Source of the DNA: Christensenella sp.
GTDB lineage: Bacteria > Bacillota > Clostridia > Christensenellales > CAG-917
Direction of reading: 5' to 3'
NCBI GenBank assembly: GCA_022009775.1
Contig: CP091723.1
Coordinates: forward strand, 992,001-1,056,000
DNA length: 64,000 nt
Each line of letters starts with the position of its first letter. The first letter of the stretch is position 1. Of this stretch, positions 7,838 to 16,838 are shown in pieces. The position numbers and the translations under genes are program-made. The notes beneath the pieces are model-generated. The model saw only the letters and a list, made by a program, of their open reading frames with translations, did no database searches and had not been told where the DNA came from.

Positions 7838-9514
7838 TTGACGAAAAGAACGAGAACAATTTCAATCATTGCAATCTGCGCGCTCGTCGCGCTTTTCGTC
7901 GTTGCACTCGTATCTCCCGAAGCGGTTGCTTCTTCTGAAGAAAAGCCGCATTTCGTCGCAAAGACCGACGACGGCGTAAACTGGGATTTATATCTTGACG
8001 GAGTGAAACTCGATTACGCATCGGCAAGCGGCAGGTTTATCGACTACAACAATCCGAATGCGGTTTCCGTAAAATTTTTCAAGGCAATCGAGCAAGAACT
8101 CGTGTCTCGTGGCATAATCGACGCGGCGCACGGCAATCTTACCGAATATTACGACATAGAGTTTCAACTTCCGTTGATTTCGCGGCCTGAGATTGACAAA
8201 ACGTCTGCGGAATACTCGACGTCGAGCGGTATCACGGTGAGTGCGGATTATGCTGCGGTGATAAGCGTGAGCGCAACTCGTTTGCAATATAAAAACGTTC
8301 AAAGCGAAGGATATTCCGACTTATACGCTCAATCGGCAGGCAGCGGATTGTTGTTTGCAGGGGTGGACGTCGGAGAATACGACGTGAGATACGCTGTGAC
8401 AGAAACTTTTGAATTTGACGGAGCGACGCGCGTTGCGATTAGATACAGTGAGCCTGTTCGTTGTTCGGTGACCAAAGCAACGCTCGAAAAGCCGATTTTT
8501 CAGGATATGACGATTATATACGGCGACAGCGTGAGCAAAATCGCAAGCAATCTCAAAAGTCTCGTCACGGATGAAAAAATGATAGCCGACGGCGGAGAAT
8601 TTCTGCCGAGCGCGGAGCAAACGGACGAAGCCTTTGCAAACGTCACGAACATTGCGGACCTTATGCTTCCTGCAAGCGACAGACAATATACGTTGCTTTT
8701 CTATTATATCGCAGGCAGCGCAAACTATGAGAACGTAGACAACGTTCAAGTCAAAGTATCCGTCGAAAAACGAGACGTATACGTTTATATTTCCGACGCT
8801 TTTTCGCTTGTCGGGGAAGAACTCGTTCCGCTTGAAAACGTTGAATTTTACGTTGACGAGTCGAGACTTGCCACAGGTGACGACGTTGCGAGCGTAGGGG
8901 TGACTTTGTACTATTCCGACGACGTCAACAAGGACGTTGCAAGCAATGCGTACAGAATTTACGCAACTTGCTCAAATCAAAATTATACGGCGGTCAGTCG
9001 CAATATGAACAGCACTTTCGTGGACGGCGGAAGATATGTCGTTTATCCAAAGGAAGTCGCAATTGCCGCGCCCGACGGCAGAACGTTTATCGTGTCGAGT
9101 GACGAGGGCTTTGCAAATTTCAAGACTGCAAGAGTGGAAGCCGTATCTGTTGAAGACGTAAGGTCTTATGACGGAGCGCAGGCAATTTGCGCATACAGAA
9201 TCGTTCTCACCGACAATTACGGCAACGTAGTTGAGCCCGAAGAACCTTACTTTGTCGCATGGGCGTCAAATCCCGACGGAGCGAAATGGCTTGCCGTTGA
9301 AGGCGAAAGCGCTTTGCTCGATATAGAGAGCGTTGGCGGAGTTTTGAAGTTCGACAGGGCGGAAAACGTGATAGCGTTTTACGGAGAACCGCCCGTAGAA
9401 AGTTTTGAGTGGACAAGTGCTACGATTGCGCTTCTTACGATCGCTTGCACGCTTGCGTGCGTCACCGTCGCACTTGTTTCGGTGCTTATTTTGAAAAGGA
9501 GATTCCTAAAATGA
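7838..9514 (+). CDS. secreted, membrane-anchored MBG/Ig-like surface protein
   Basis: 558 residues from a TTG start behind a weak AGAGAGACGG site. A basic N-terminus and hydrophobic helix (about 8-28) ending before ASSEE form a signal peptide. The C-terminus has a transmembrane helix at about 531-551 followed by the basic tail KRRFLK. The exterior has beta-rich stretches; the one with KATLEKPIFQDMTIIYGDS resembles the start of MBG/YDG-type Ig-like domains. Function is unknown; a structural or adhesive cell-envelope role is inferred. The next gene overlaps by ATGA, so the two are probably translated together. Confidence 0.65.
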   Translation: MTKRTRTISIIAICALVALFVVALVSPEAVASSEEKPHFVAKTDDGVNWDLYLDGVKLDYASASGRFIDYNNPNAVSVKFFKAIEQELVSRGIIDAAHGNLTEYYDIEFQLPLISRPEIDKTSAEYSTSSGITVSADYAAVISVSATRLQYKNVQSEGYSDLYAQSAGSGLLFAGVDVGEYDVRYAVTETFEFDGATRVAIRYSEPVRCSVTKATLEKPIFQDMTIIYGDSVSKIASNLKSLVTDEKMIADGGEFLPSAEQTDEAFANVTNIADLMLPASDRQYTLLFYYIAGSANYENVDNVQVKVSVEKRDVYVYISDAFSLVGEELVPLENVEFYVDESRLATGDDVASVGVTLYYSDDVNKDVASNAYRIYATCSNQNYTAVSRNMNSTFVDGGRYVVYPKEVAIAAPDGRTFIVSSDEGFANFKTARVEAVSVEDVRSYDGAQAICAYRIVLTDNYGNVVEPEEPYFVAWASNPDGAKWLAVEGESALLDIESVGGVLKFDRAENVIAFYGEPPVESFEWTSATIALLTIACTLACVTVALVSVLILKRRFLK

Positions 9515-9822
9515 GCGGCGTCGTTTTTCAAAATATAATTGCGGTTGCAAACGCAAGTCAGGATTTTGTTTTCGCACTGCTTTGCGCACTCGTCGGAGTG
9601 TTTTCCGTGTGCGTAGTCACGCTTTCCGTTGTGCTTGCAAAAAGAGTGAACGGAGACAGAAAAAGGCTTGAACGATATGTTTACGGGCGCAAAACGCCGG
9701 ATAAAACCTACGTTTGTGAAAATAGCGTAAATATCGAATGCGTTGGAAGTGCCGTGAATAAGAAAGCGCGCCACGGCAAAAAGAACAAAAGCAAAAGAAG
9801 ACAAGGAAGTGTCGTCGAATGA
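9511..9822 (+). CDS. small membrane protein with basic tail, unknown
   Basis: 103 residues. One transmembrane helix spans about 18-42 (FALLCALVGVFSVCVVTLSVVL), followed by a hydrophilic tail ending in a lysine/arginine-rich stretch. It overlaps both neighbours by ATGA, which makes a false prediction unlikely. I recognise no family. It may be a partner of the upstream anchored surface protein. Confidence 0.6.
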   Translation: MSGVVFQNIIAVANASQDFVFALLCALVGVFSVCVVTLSVVLAKRVNGDRKRLERYVYGRKTPDKTYVCENSVNIECVGSAVNKKARHGKKNKSKRRQGSVVE

Positions 9823-10722
9823 AAGACCGCGTTAAAAAATCGATAATACTTATTGCCGTGGGCATAGTGATAAACGTGGCTCTTGCGATAATAAAAATGC
9901 ACGTCGGGCTTAGTTCAAACAGTCTTTGCATAATGCTTGACGCCACCAACAGTTTGCTTGACATCATCACTTGCATAGTTACGCTTGCATTCTTCATAGC
10001 GTTGCTTGTGCCGAGAAACGAAAAAGCACCGTATGGCTATGGCAGAGGGGAATATCTTGCGGGATTTATCGTGTCGGTCGTTGCCGTCGTGGTGGGCGGA
10101 TTGTTCTTTATCCGCTCTCTCAATCGTATGGCTATGCCCGAACCAGTGTGGTTCAGTTGGGAAAACTGCGTGCTTATCATATCCACGCTTCCCGTAAAAC
10201 TCGGCGTGGGATTGCTTTATTATTTTGCAAACAGAAAAAATCAAATCGTCCGCGATAAAGGCGATTATGCTCGACAGTTTTCTCGATATAGGCGTGACGA
10301 CGACAAGCGTCGTTTCGTTTGCCGTATCGAGCAGAGTCAACTATGCGGTGGACGCAATATTCGGCATTGTCGTGAGCGTGTTCATCATCGTCGTTGCGAT
10401 AAAAATGGTCGTTGACAACGTAAAAGCAATCGTTGTCGGGGACGGTGCGCAAGACGAGAGAAAAGCCATTGCGAGAGCGTGCGAAGAACACGGTGCAACC
10501 GTCAAAAAAATCGTTTTGCACGATTACGGTTTCGGCACGAAAGTCGGAGACGTGTTCATAAGTTGCGACGGAGAAGATTTGCCCGTAGTGCTTCACGACG
10601 AAGTTGCCGAAGCGTGCGGCGCGGACGTGACGTTTATAAGAGTGACTGACAACGACGAGCAAGTCGAAAACGGGAAAAACGAAGTGCGAAACGCCGACAA
10701 AACCGATGCAACGCAGAACTGA
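9819..10722 (+). CDS. cation diffusion facilitator transporter (one frameshift)
   Basis: About 300 residues after removing one A from the A6 run at 10235-10240; without this the frame breaks between NRK and IKSSAIKAIMLDSF. The first membrane helices have the family's LDATNSLLD metal-site helix and an APYGYGRGEYLAG loop, in which the usual first HPYG histidine is replaced. The second part has LDSFLDIGVTT and a C-terminal cytoplasmic domain. Family members export Zn, Mn or Fe with proton exchange; the ion cannot be told here. It is translationally coupled to the small protein upstream. Confidence 0.8.
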
Positions 10723-10820
10723 TTTAGCCAAATCGACGAACACTCGGACTGTACAACGGATATTTTCCGTGTTACAATAAATATGTTATAACAAACAATA
10801 GCAATACAAGGAGAAAAATC

Positions 10821-12275
10821 ATGAGCGACGAAATCAAGAACGAAATCGCCACCGAGCAAAACGAAACCGTGCAAAACACGGACGAAACGCTCGAAAAAGA
10901 AGGCATCCTTTCCGATCAGGAAGAGAAAAAAGCGCAAAAGAAAGGCAAAAAAGCCAAAAAGCAACTCACTCCCGAACAAAAGAAAAAGCGCACGATAAAA
11001 GCGCTTATCATCACGGGTAGCATAGTGCTTGCAATAGTCATCTTCTTCAGTGGCTGCGCAATCGCAACCACCGTCGGAACGAATGCTCTCATAAAACAAG
11101 CAACGAGTTACGAAAAGGTGGAATACACCGATCATACGCAACTTACACCAGTCAAGCCTGAAGACAGCGACACGGGATACTGGACGTTCACCAAAGAAGA
11201 CGGCAGAGACTTCAAGGTCTTGCAGTTCACCGACGTACATATCGGCGGCGGCAGTTTCTCTCAACAGAAAGACGCATGGGCAATGAACGCTGTTGCAACC
11301 ATGATAAGACAAGAACAACCAGACCTTGTCGTCGTCACCGGCGACATCGCATACCCGGTTCCTTTCCAGGCAGGTACGTTCAACAATCTTAACGCAACCA
11401 AGATTTTCTCAAATATGATGGAAACTCTCGGCGTGTACTGGACGTTTGCTTTCGGCAACCACGATACTGAACTTTACAGTCTTTACGGCCGTGACGAAAT
11501 CTGCGACTACTACGAAGGCGCAGGCTTCAAGTATTGCTTGTTCCGTCGCGGATTTTGCGATGAAAAAGACTATATCGGTGACGACGCACGCGGCTTCGGC
11601 AACGATATGATAGTCGTAAAGAACAGCGACGGTTCTATCAATCAGACCGTAGTGACCTTCGACAGCCACAGTTACACAGACGGCGACTATTTCGGAATCG
11701 CATGGAAATACGACAACATCCATCAATGCCAAATCGACTGGTACGCAACCGAAATCGAGAGATTGTCCGCACTCAACGGCGGAAATCCCGTCAACAACGT
11801 AGCGTTCTTCCACATTCCGCTTGCAGAGTACCGCAGTGCATGGGCAAACGTTATCGACAGCGGTGAAGAAATGACTCAAGGCAAGAAAGTCACCACCGAG
11901 CGCGGAACAACCGAGTTCATTTACGGCAAGATGGGCGAGTCCGACAAGAAGAAAAACGGCGTCCGCACATACGGCGTATTCTGCGGCAGCGGCACCGATA
12001 CGTTGTTTGAAACGGGGCTCACGCACTACATGCAAGGCATCTTCTGCGGACACGATCACTACAACAACTTCTCCGTCAAATTCACGCCCGCAGGAGCAGA
12101 CCGTTCAATCCGTCTCACCTACGGCATGTCCATAGACTATCTCGCATACGCAGGTATATACAAAGTTCACTCTCAACGCGGATGCACGCGCATCGAGTTT
12201 AAGAGCGACAATTCGTTCGATTGCGTGGCATTGAATTATTATGAGAACTTCAATGTCGCCCACGAGCGCGATTAA
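10821..12275 (+). CDS. membrane-anchored calcineurin-like metallophosphoesterase
   Basis: 484 residues. A charged Lys/Glu-rich cytoplasmic segment (1-58) precedes one transmembrane helix (about 60-83), and the catalytic domain faces outside. Metal ligands are in DVHIGG (Asp138, His140), GDIAYP, GNHDTE and GHDHYNN, the complete set for the family. The substrate is not known; extracellular phosphodiesters or nucleotides are likely. AAGGAG lies at the usual spacing from the ATG. There is no signal-peptidase site, so it should stay anchored. It is followed at once by the structured repeat block. Confidence 0.88.
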   Translation: MSDEIKNEIATEQNETVQNTDETLEKEGILSDQEEKKAQKKGKKAKKQLTPEQKKKRTIKALIITGSIVLAIVIFFSGCAIATTVGTNALIKQATSYEKVEYTDHTQLTPVKPEDSDTGYWTFTKEDGRDFKVLQFTDVHIGGGSFSQQKDAWAMNAVATMIRQEQPDLVVVTGDIAYPVPFQAGTFNNLNATKIFSNMMETLGVYWTFAFGNHDTELYSLYGRDEICDYYEGAGFKYCLFRRGFCDEKDYIGDDARGFGNDMIVVKNSDGSINQTVVTFDSHSYTDGDYFGIAWKYDNIHQCQIDWYATEIERLSALNGGNPVNNVAFFHIPLAEYRSAWANVIDSGEEMTQGKKVTTERGTTEFIYGKMGESDKKKNGVRTYGVFCGSGTDTLFETGLTHYMQGIFCGHDHYNNFSVKFTPAGADRSIRLTYGMSIDYLAYAGIYKVHSQRGCTRIEFKSDNSFDCVALNYYENFNVAHERD

Positions 12276-12288
12276 AACGGCACTATTG

Positions 12289-12700
12289 AGCGCCTAACTT
12301 CGTCAGGCACGGCTTGCTCCAAAATCACGTACTACTTGTACGTTGGGTTTTGTTTCAAGCCGTGCCTTTCTTTGTTATGCATCTCAATATTGCCGTTTTC
12401 AACTACGCTAAACGGCGAATAACTGTGTCAAAGCCCTTCGGTTCATCGTCGTGTACTATCAGTACACTAGGCGATGCCCCGAAGGGCTTTTCCTTGTTTT
12501 TCATCCGTTTATCGCAGTTTTAATAACCATAATTATATAGCGAACAACTTCGGCAGAGCCACGCTCCCGTCAACTCATGTACTGTTTGTACATTAGGGTT
12601 GTCATTCTCGGGGCACTTTCGCGTCATTCATCTATTTATCGCATTTTTTACAAAACGCGCAGTAGCGAATAACTGTGAAAGGCGAAGCCTTTCCGAAAAC
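12289..12700. repeat. degenerate 125-bp tandem repeat with nested hairpins
   Basis: The motif GCGAAYAACTKYG recurs at 12289 (degenerate), 12415, 12540 and 12665, spaced 126, 125 and 125 bases. Each unit continues into a hairpin with a central TAC/GTAC stem. Unit 1: AGGCACGGCTTG at 12305 pairs with CAAGCCGTGCCT, around CGTAC/GTACG. Unit 2: AAAGCCCTTCGG pairs with CCGAAGGGCTTT, around CATCG/CGATG and GTGTACT/AGTACAC. Unit 3 keeps ATGTAC/GTACAT and CAAC/GTTG. The arms differ between units but remain complementary. No open reading frame is convincing here. Confidence 0.85.
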
Positions 12701-13370
12701 CTATTCGGAGCGTACTTATTAACGGAATGTGCGACTTCGAAGACCTGACAAACCCGCCGACCGCGAGCTTGTGGAGCGGTCTTTTGACGTTCACTTATTC
12801 AAGGGGCACTTATTCAAGGGGCACTTATTCACGGACTGTGCAACTTCAAAGACGAAACACGAGCCGCAACGGCGGCGAGCAAATAAGCGCCGAGCTTAAG
12901 TCACACACAAGCCCGTTTTGCAACGATTACAACAAGTTGCAATCGTTTGCCTTTTGGGTCTTTGTGTTCCTTTTTTCCACACGCCAAAAACTGCGCTTTC
13001 ATCTTTCTTACTCACACTCAAGTTCGCTTGTTTTTGACGTGCGGGAGCCCTTGTGTGTGCAGTACGAGAATGCGTGGCACTGTGTTGCGCAAGCCGCCAC
13101 GCAGGCGAAGTGGCATAATAAGGGGACGATACCTATCTATGCGAGTGCCGCCTGTCTTCCCCGCGAGCGATGGACAGTTTTGTAGAGAAAGCACCCTATA
13201 CGAGTGGTGGAAGAAATACCGGCGCGGACCGGAAAGATGGGGCAATTCTATTTAGGGTTTTGCACGCTAAACTTTTGCAGAGCCGTGAACAATATACACC
13301 CACACCCGATTCGGAGCATACTTAGTTTACTTATGTCGGGTTTGTGGTTTAAGATACAAATTTTGCGGCG
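12701..13370. other. gene-free stretch
   Basis: Open frames on both strands have no family features, odd composition and no ribosome binding sites, so I call none. Visible items are a 15-base tandem CACTTATTCAAGGGG (12792-12821, then a partial copy) and a hairpin around 13305-13350 with ACCCGA/TCGGGT arms and the phrase ATTCGGAGCATACTTA. A similar ATTCGGAGCGTACTTA occurs at about 12703. I looked for tmRNA, RNase P, SRP and rRNA signatures and saw none. It may be decayed sequence or unknown RNA. Confidence 0.5.
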
Positions 13371-13403
13371 GTGATGCATTATTCAAGTTTTGATTTTTCG
13401 CTC

Positions 13404-13432
13404 TTGTATTGCGCCGAAAAGTTTGATACAAT
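13404..13432 (+). promoter_or_regulatory. promoter of the HAD gene, leaderless layout
   Basis: TTGTAT, 17 bases, then TGATACAAT with an extended -10. Only seven bases separate the -10 box from the ATG, so transcription should begin at or next to the start codon. There is no Shine-Dalgarno sequence. Confidence 0.75.
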
Positions 13433-13439
13433 ATACGAT

Positions 13440-14081
13440 ATGGAACAAGGTGAGAAAACTATTGTAGATATTTACGATTTCGACAAGACGGCGATTCCAT
13501 ACGACAGCGCACTTCATTACTGGTACTGGAGCATGCTCCATTGCCCGTGGACTCTTGTGCTTTTGCCGTTTCAATTGTTGTGGGGCTTCTTGATGGTTAC
13601 CAAGATTTTGCCCGTGCCCATATTCAAGAAAATCGCGTTCAATTTTGTCAAGCTCGTCAACACCGAGAAGACGGTTAAGAAGTACTGGGACAAGCACGAA
13701 AAGGACATTTATGACTTTTTCAAGCCCGAAAATCGAGATCCGTCAAGAAAAACCGTGCTTATCAGTGCAAGCCCGGATTTCCTTATCGAAGAAATCGCGC
13801 GACGTATGAAAATCGACTATTGCATTGCAAGTCCGCACAGCAAAGACAACGGACACTTGCTCGGCAAAGTCTGCCGCAAAGAAGAGAAAGTACGCAGACT
13901 GAACGAGATTTTGCCCGATGTGGAAGTGGAGAACGTATTTAGCGACAGTCTCGATCACGACAGATACATATTTGCGCTCGGCAAACATTGCTATCTTGCC
14001 AACAAAGGCAAGCTCACCGAGATCGACTTCAACAAAGAAATCGCCGCCTTCGACGCAAAAAAGAAAAAGAAAAAACAATAA
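13440..14081 (+). CDS. HAD-IB family phosphatase
   Basis: 213 residues from the ATG at 13440, chosen because the catalytic motif follows closely and the promoter sits directly upstream. Motif I is DIYDFDKTAI (nucleophile and general acid Asp), motif II is in LISASPDF, and motif III/IV lies near FSDSLDHDRY. This is the SerB-like subclass. A hydrophobic stretch at about 24-55 (PWTLVLLPFQLLWGFL) suggests membrane contact, as in PgpC-type phosphatidylglycerophosphate phosphatases, but the substrate is not certain. The C-terminus is a lysine tail. Confidence 0.8.
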   Translation: MEQGEKTIVDIYDFDKTAIPYDSALHYWYWSMLHCPWTLVLLPFQLLWGFLMVTKILPVPIFKKIAFNFVKLVNTEKTVKKYWDKHEKDIYDFFKPENRDPSRKTVLISASPDFLIEEIARRMKIDYCIASPHSKDNGHLLGKVCRKEEKVRRLNEILPDVEVENVFSDSLDHDRYIFALGKHCYLANKGKLTEIDFNKEIAAFDAKKKKKKQ

Positions 14082-14113
14082 ACCTTATAGGGTTTTAAAA
14101 GGGGAGAAATATT

Positions 14114-15098
14114 ATGAATGATTTTGATGAACAAAACAATGAAAAAGTCTTAGAAGACAAAGTTGAAGAAAACGTTGTTAAAGAAGACGTAAATTCGCAA
14201 GAAAATGCCGAAAATGTCGAAAAAACAGACAAAAAAAATGATGAAAACAAGAAGAATGACTGTTTTAAGACAATAAATGACGTTGTTAAAGAGTTTTTTG
14301 CTTTTAAACAATTTAAAAGAATCCCCATTGGATTGGCGGTTGTTGCAGGAATAATATTCAGTCCGCTTTTGATTGCATCTTTGGTGGTGCTGGCAAACAT
14401 TTATTTGTTGTGCTTTTTTAGTAAAATAATTGCAGCGCCGGCTGAATTTTTGTTGCAACACATGAGAAAAGAAGGAAACAATAAATTTTCCAACGGAGTT
14501 GTTTATTTTGTCGGATATCCATTTGTATTTCTTTTTCAAAATGGGGCAGGCAATAATTGCATTATACCTTGCGATTTTGTTCTTCATTTTTGACATTTTG
14601 GCATGTGCATATGGTTGTGGTGGTATAAAGTTGTCGCCATTCTTGTTTGATGAAAACTATGATTGTGATGCTAGATTGATAGGAAATGCGTCTAAGTGCA
14701 CAATTTCAATAATACTGACACTAACAATAATTGTCGGAGCATTTTATGTTGCGTTGATAGGAGTCAAAATAGGTAGTGTTGTTTCTCAAAATTCCGTTAC
14801 TAATGAGATAAAAATTGATACTTATGAAAAACTCGACATAAATGAAAAACAACAAAAGAAATTTATGTTTAACCCGACAGAAAGTGCGTATTACGTCATT
14901 GAAATTTCGTCAAATGATGAAAATCTTGTGTTTTCCATATACGCAAATGATGCATTGCAGATTAGAGATTCGCAATCCACAATTCAAACAAGATATTATA
15001 TGTGGGGCGGACAACCTGTTGAAATTATGATAAAATGGAGTGATAAGTCGCGTGTAGATCCTGTGGCATATTTAAAAATAACGAGAATATATGGTTGA
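14114..15098 (+). CDS. AT-rich multi-pass membrane protein, unknown (one frameshift)
   Basis: About 327 residues after removing one T from the T5 run at 14532-14536, which joins a Glu/Asn/Lys-rich N-terminus and two hydrophobic segments to a downstream frame with two or three more helices and an extracytoplasmic C-terminal domain of about 110 residues (from SVVSQNSVTNEIK). GGGGAGA lies before the ATG. I recognise no family. Its AAT, GAT and TTT codon preference contrasts with the GC-richer neighbours, which points to acquisition by transfer. A terminator follows directly. Confidence 0.55.
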
Positions 15099-15101
15099 TA
15101 T

Positions 15102-15141
15102 AAAAATAAATGGCTCGCAAGACAGCGAGCCATTTATTTTT
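15102..15141. terminator. bidirectional terminator between convergent genes
   Basis: AAATAAATGGCTCGC pairs with GCGAGCCATTTATTT, with A- and T-runs on both sides. It serves the membrane protein gene on the plus strand and the O-antigen-ligase-like gene on the minus strand. Confidence 0.88.
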
Positions 15142-15142
15142 G

Positions 15143-16632
15143 TTATGTCTTATATCTCGCGGACGTATTCGTCGCTTGGAAGTTTCTTGACGGAGAGTTT
15201 TGCAAAAGACGTTTGAAGAAATCTGCGATTTCAACGAATGGATCGTGTCCGCCGAATGCGCGGCATTTGTTTTCGGGAAGGTCGATTTCAACGGCGAACG
15301 TCATAATAAGAAGCATAATAAAGAACGTCGGACCGAAGAAGTTCGTGTCTATCATTCCGTAGGCGTCAAACAGAACGGTTCCGCAAAGAAGCATGATAGC
15401 GGCAGGATTTTTTGCGGCTTGCAAGGAAAGTGCGATAGCGGAAGTAATAGAAGAATGCAAAGCCGATGACGCCTGTTATGCCCATAGTTGCAAGGATTTG
15501 CAGAGCGGTGGAGTGATACCAGTACGGTGTGTAGTTGTTGTGAGCCATACCTCCGAGATGATAGTCCCAACCGGAACCGAAAATCGGCCATTTTTTGAAG
15601 ACTTCGATTGCTTCGGGATAAAGCATTTCCACTCTGCCGCTGCTGTCGAGGCCTTTGTTGAGAATGGTGGTCAATATTTTGCTTACGTACTCGCCGTAAT
15701 AAGCACAGACAAAAATAATCGCCGCAAACAGCACGCTGAGCGTCACGCCGAAAAGCACCTTGTTTTCGGATTTTGCCATGACGTACAGGCACATAGCAGG
15801 CATTGCGATTGTGGTGAATAAAATTGCGCCGCGGCAACCAGTCGAAATGATAAATATGTATTCGAGTGTTGCCATTATCGCAAAAAAGCGGCGTCGCTTT
15901 GTTTTTCTTTATACAGAAGTAAAGAGTGGCGGGTATCGTCATACTCAACGTCGGAGCGACGTTGTTCGGACCTGCCCAACCGAGAGCGATGTTTTTCATC
16001 ACCATGGCGTTTATGACTTCGTCGAAATTGTCGAACGACGAGAAGTAAACTATCATTTGAGCGCATATCACCACACCCATTGCAAACAGCACTTTGAGAA
16101 TGTATTCCGCCATGCCTTTTCTGTCCTTTTCATCTTGAGTTATGACGAAGAACGAGTACGACGTACCTGCAACGAGCACGAGTGCGAGAGCCGCCAGAAT
16201 GGCGAGCGCGTTTTCCGTGGGAGTACCTGCGCCGCCGAGTGCAAACGGGATTGCGAGTGCCAGAAGCGAGCAATGGAAACCTTTGATTTTCTTTGGAGAG
16301 AGAAGGAATAGCGAACGCTTGTATCTTATGAGATTGAACAGCGCGCCCACAAGCAAAACTATCACGAGAAAAAGAAGCCACGCGTAATCGTCGAGACGGT
16401 GACGGTTGGAGCGGATTATCAGTGTGAACATCATCGCCACACACAACACTTGTTTCGTGCCTTTACCGAAGAAAAGCGGAAGTATCGCAACGAGAGCAAG
16501 CACCGCAAGCATAGATGCCCAAACGTCGAAACACCAACCTATCAGTATCATGACGGCGGCAAATAAAATAAAATAGTCCGATTGAATGAAACGATTTATA
16601 ACATTCAAAGTTTTTTGAAATTTTTCTTTCAT
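15143..16632 (-). CDS. O-antigen ligase/polymerase-like membrane protein (two frameshifts)
   Basis: About 495 residues after removing one base from the A6 run at 15882-15887 and one from the T6 run at 15408-15413 (plus-strand letters). Ten or more hydrophobic helices are spread along the chain. The centre has STGCRGAILFTT, the Wzy_C-like signature with conserved Ser/Arg, followed by a large external loop (FGSGWDYHLGGMAHNNY) typical of ligases that move lipid-linked glycans. Both frameshifts lie in homopolymers, so the natural gene may be intact or phase-variable. No glycan-synthesis genes are adjacent. Confidence 0.72.
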
Positions 16633-16674
16633 GATTTATGTCTTCTGTATATTTTCTCCCCTTTCGGTGAAACA

Positions 16675-16703
16675 AGTATACCACTTTTGTCTGTGCGTGT
16701 CAA
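16675..16703 (-). promoter_or_regulatory. promoter of the O-antigen-ligase-like gene
   Basis: On the minus strand TTGACA, 17 bases and TATACT lie about 43 bases before the ATG. GGGGAGA follows, but too far from the start codon to be an obvious ribosome binding site. Confidence 0.8.
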
Positions 16704-16740
16704 CGCGCGACGCGAGCATACGAATATGGTATGTCCGACG

Positions 16741-16769
16741 TTGACAAAACGTGCTTGAATTGATACAAT
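16741..16769 (+). promoter_or_regulatory. promoter of the GH31 gene
   Basis: TTGACA, 17 bases and TACAAT are followed by a roughly 65-base leader ending in GGAG before the glycosidase ATG. It is divergent from the promoter at 16675-16703, leaving 37 bases between the two -35 boxes. Confidence 0.85.
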
Positions 16770-16838
16770 TATTCATGAAATACACAGGCGAAAAACGCGT
16801 GCTGTTTTTGCGTGCGCATTCGCAACGGAGAACGGATT

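Noticed and set aside
12727..13255. Two overlapping plus-strand frames of 100-150 codons in the gene-free block
   Set aside because: Composition is not protein-like, no ribosome binding site is present, they begin in a short tandem repeat and overlap each other.
13000..13260. Possible rRNA, tmRNA or RNase P fragment
   Set aside because: A few short phrases looked familiar (GGGGACGATACC, AGAAATACCGG) but no conserved core extends beyond about 12 bases.
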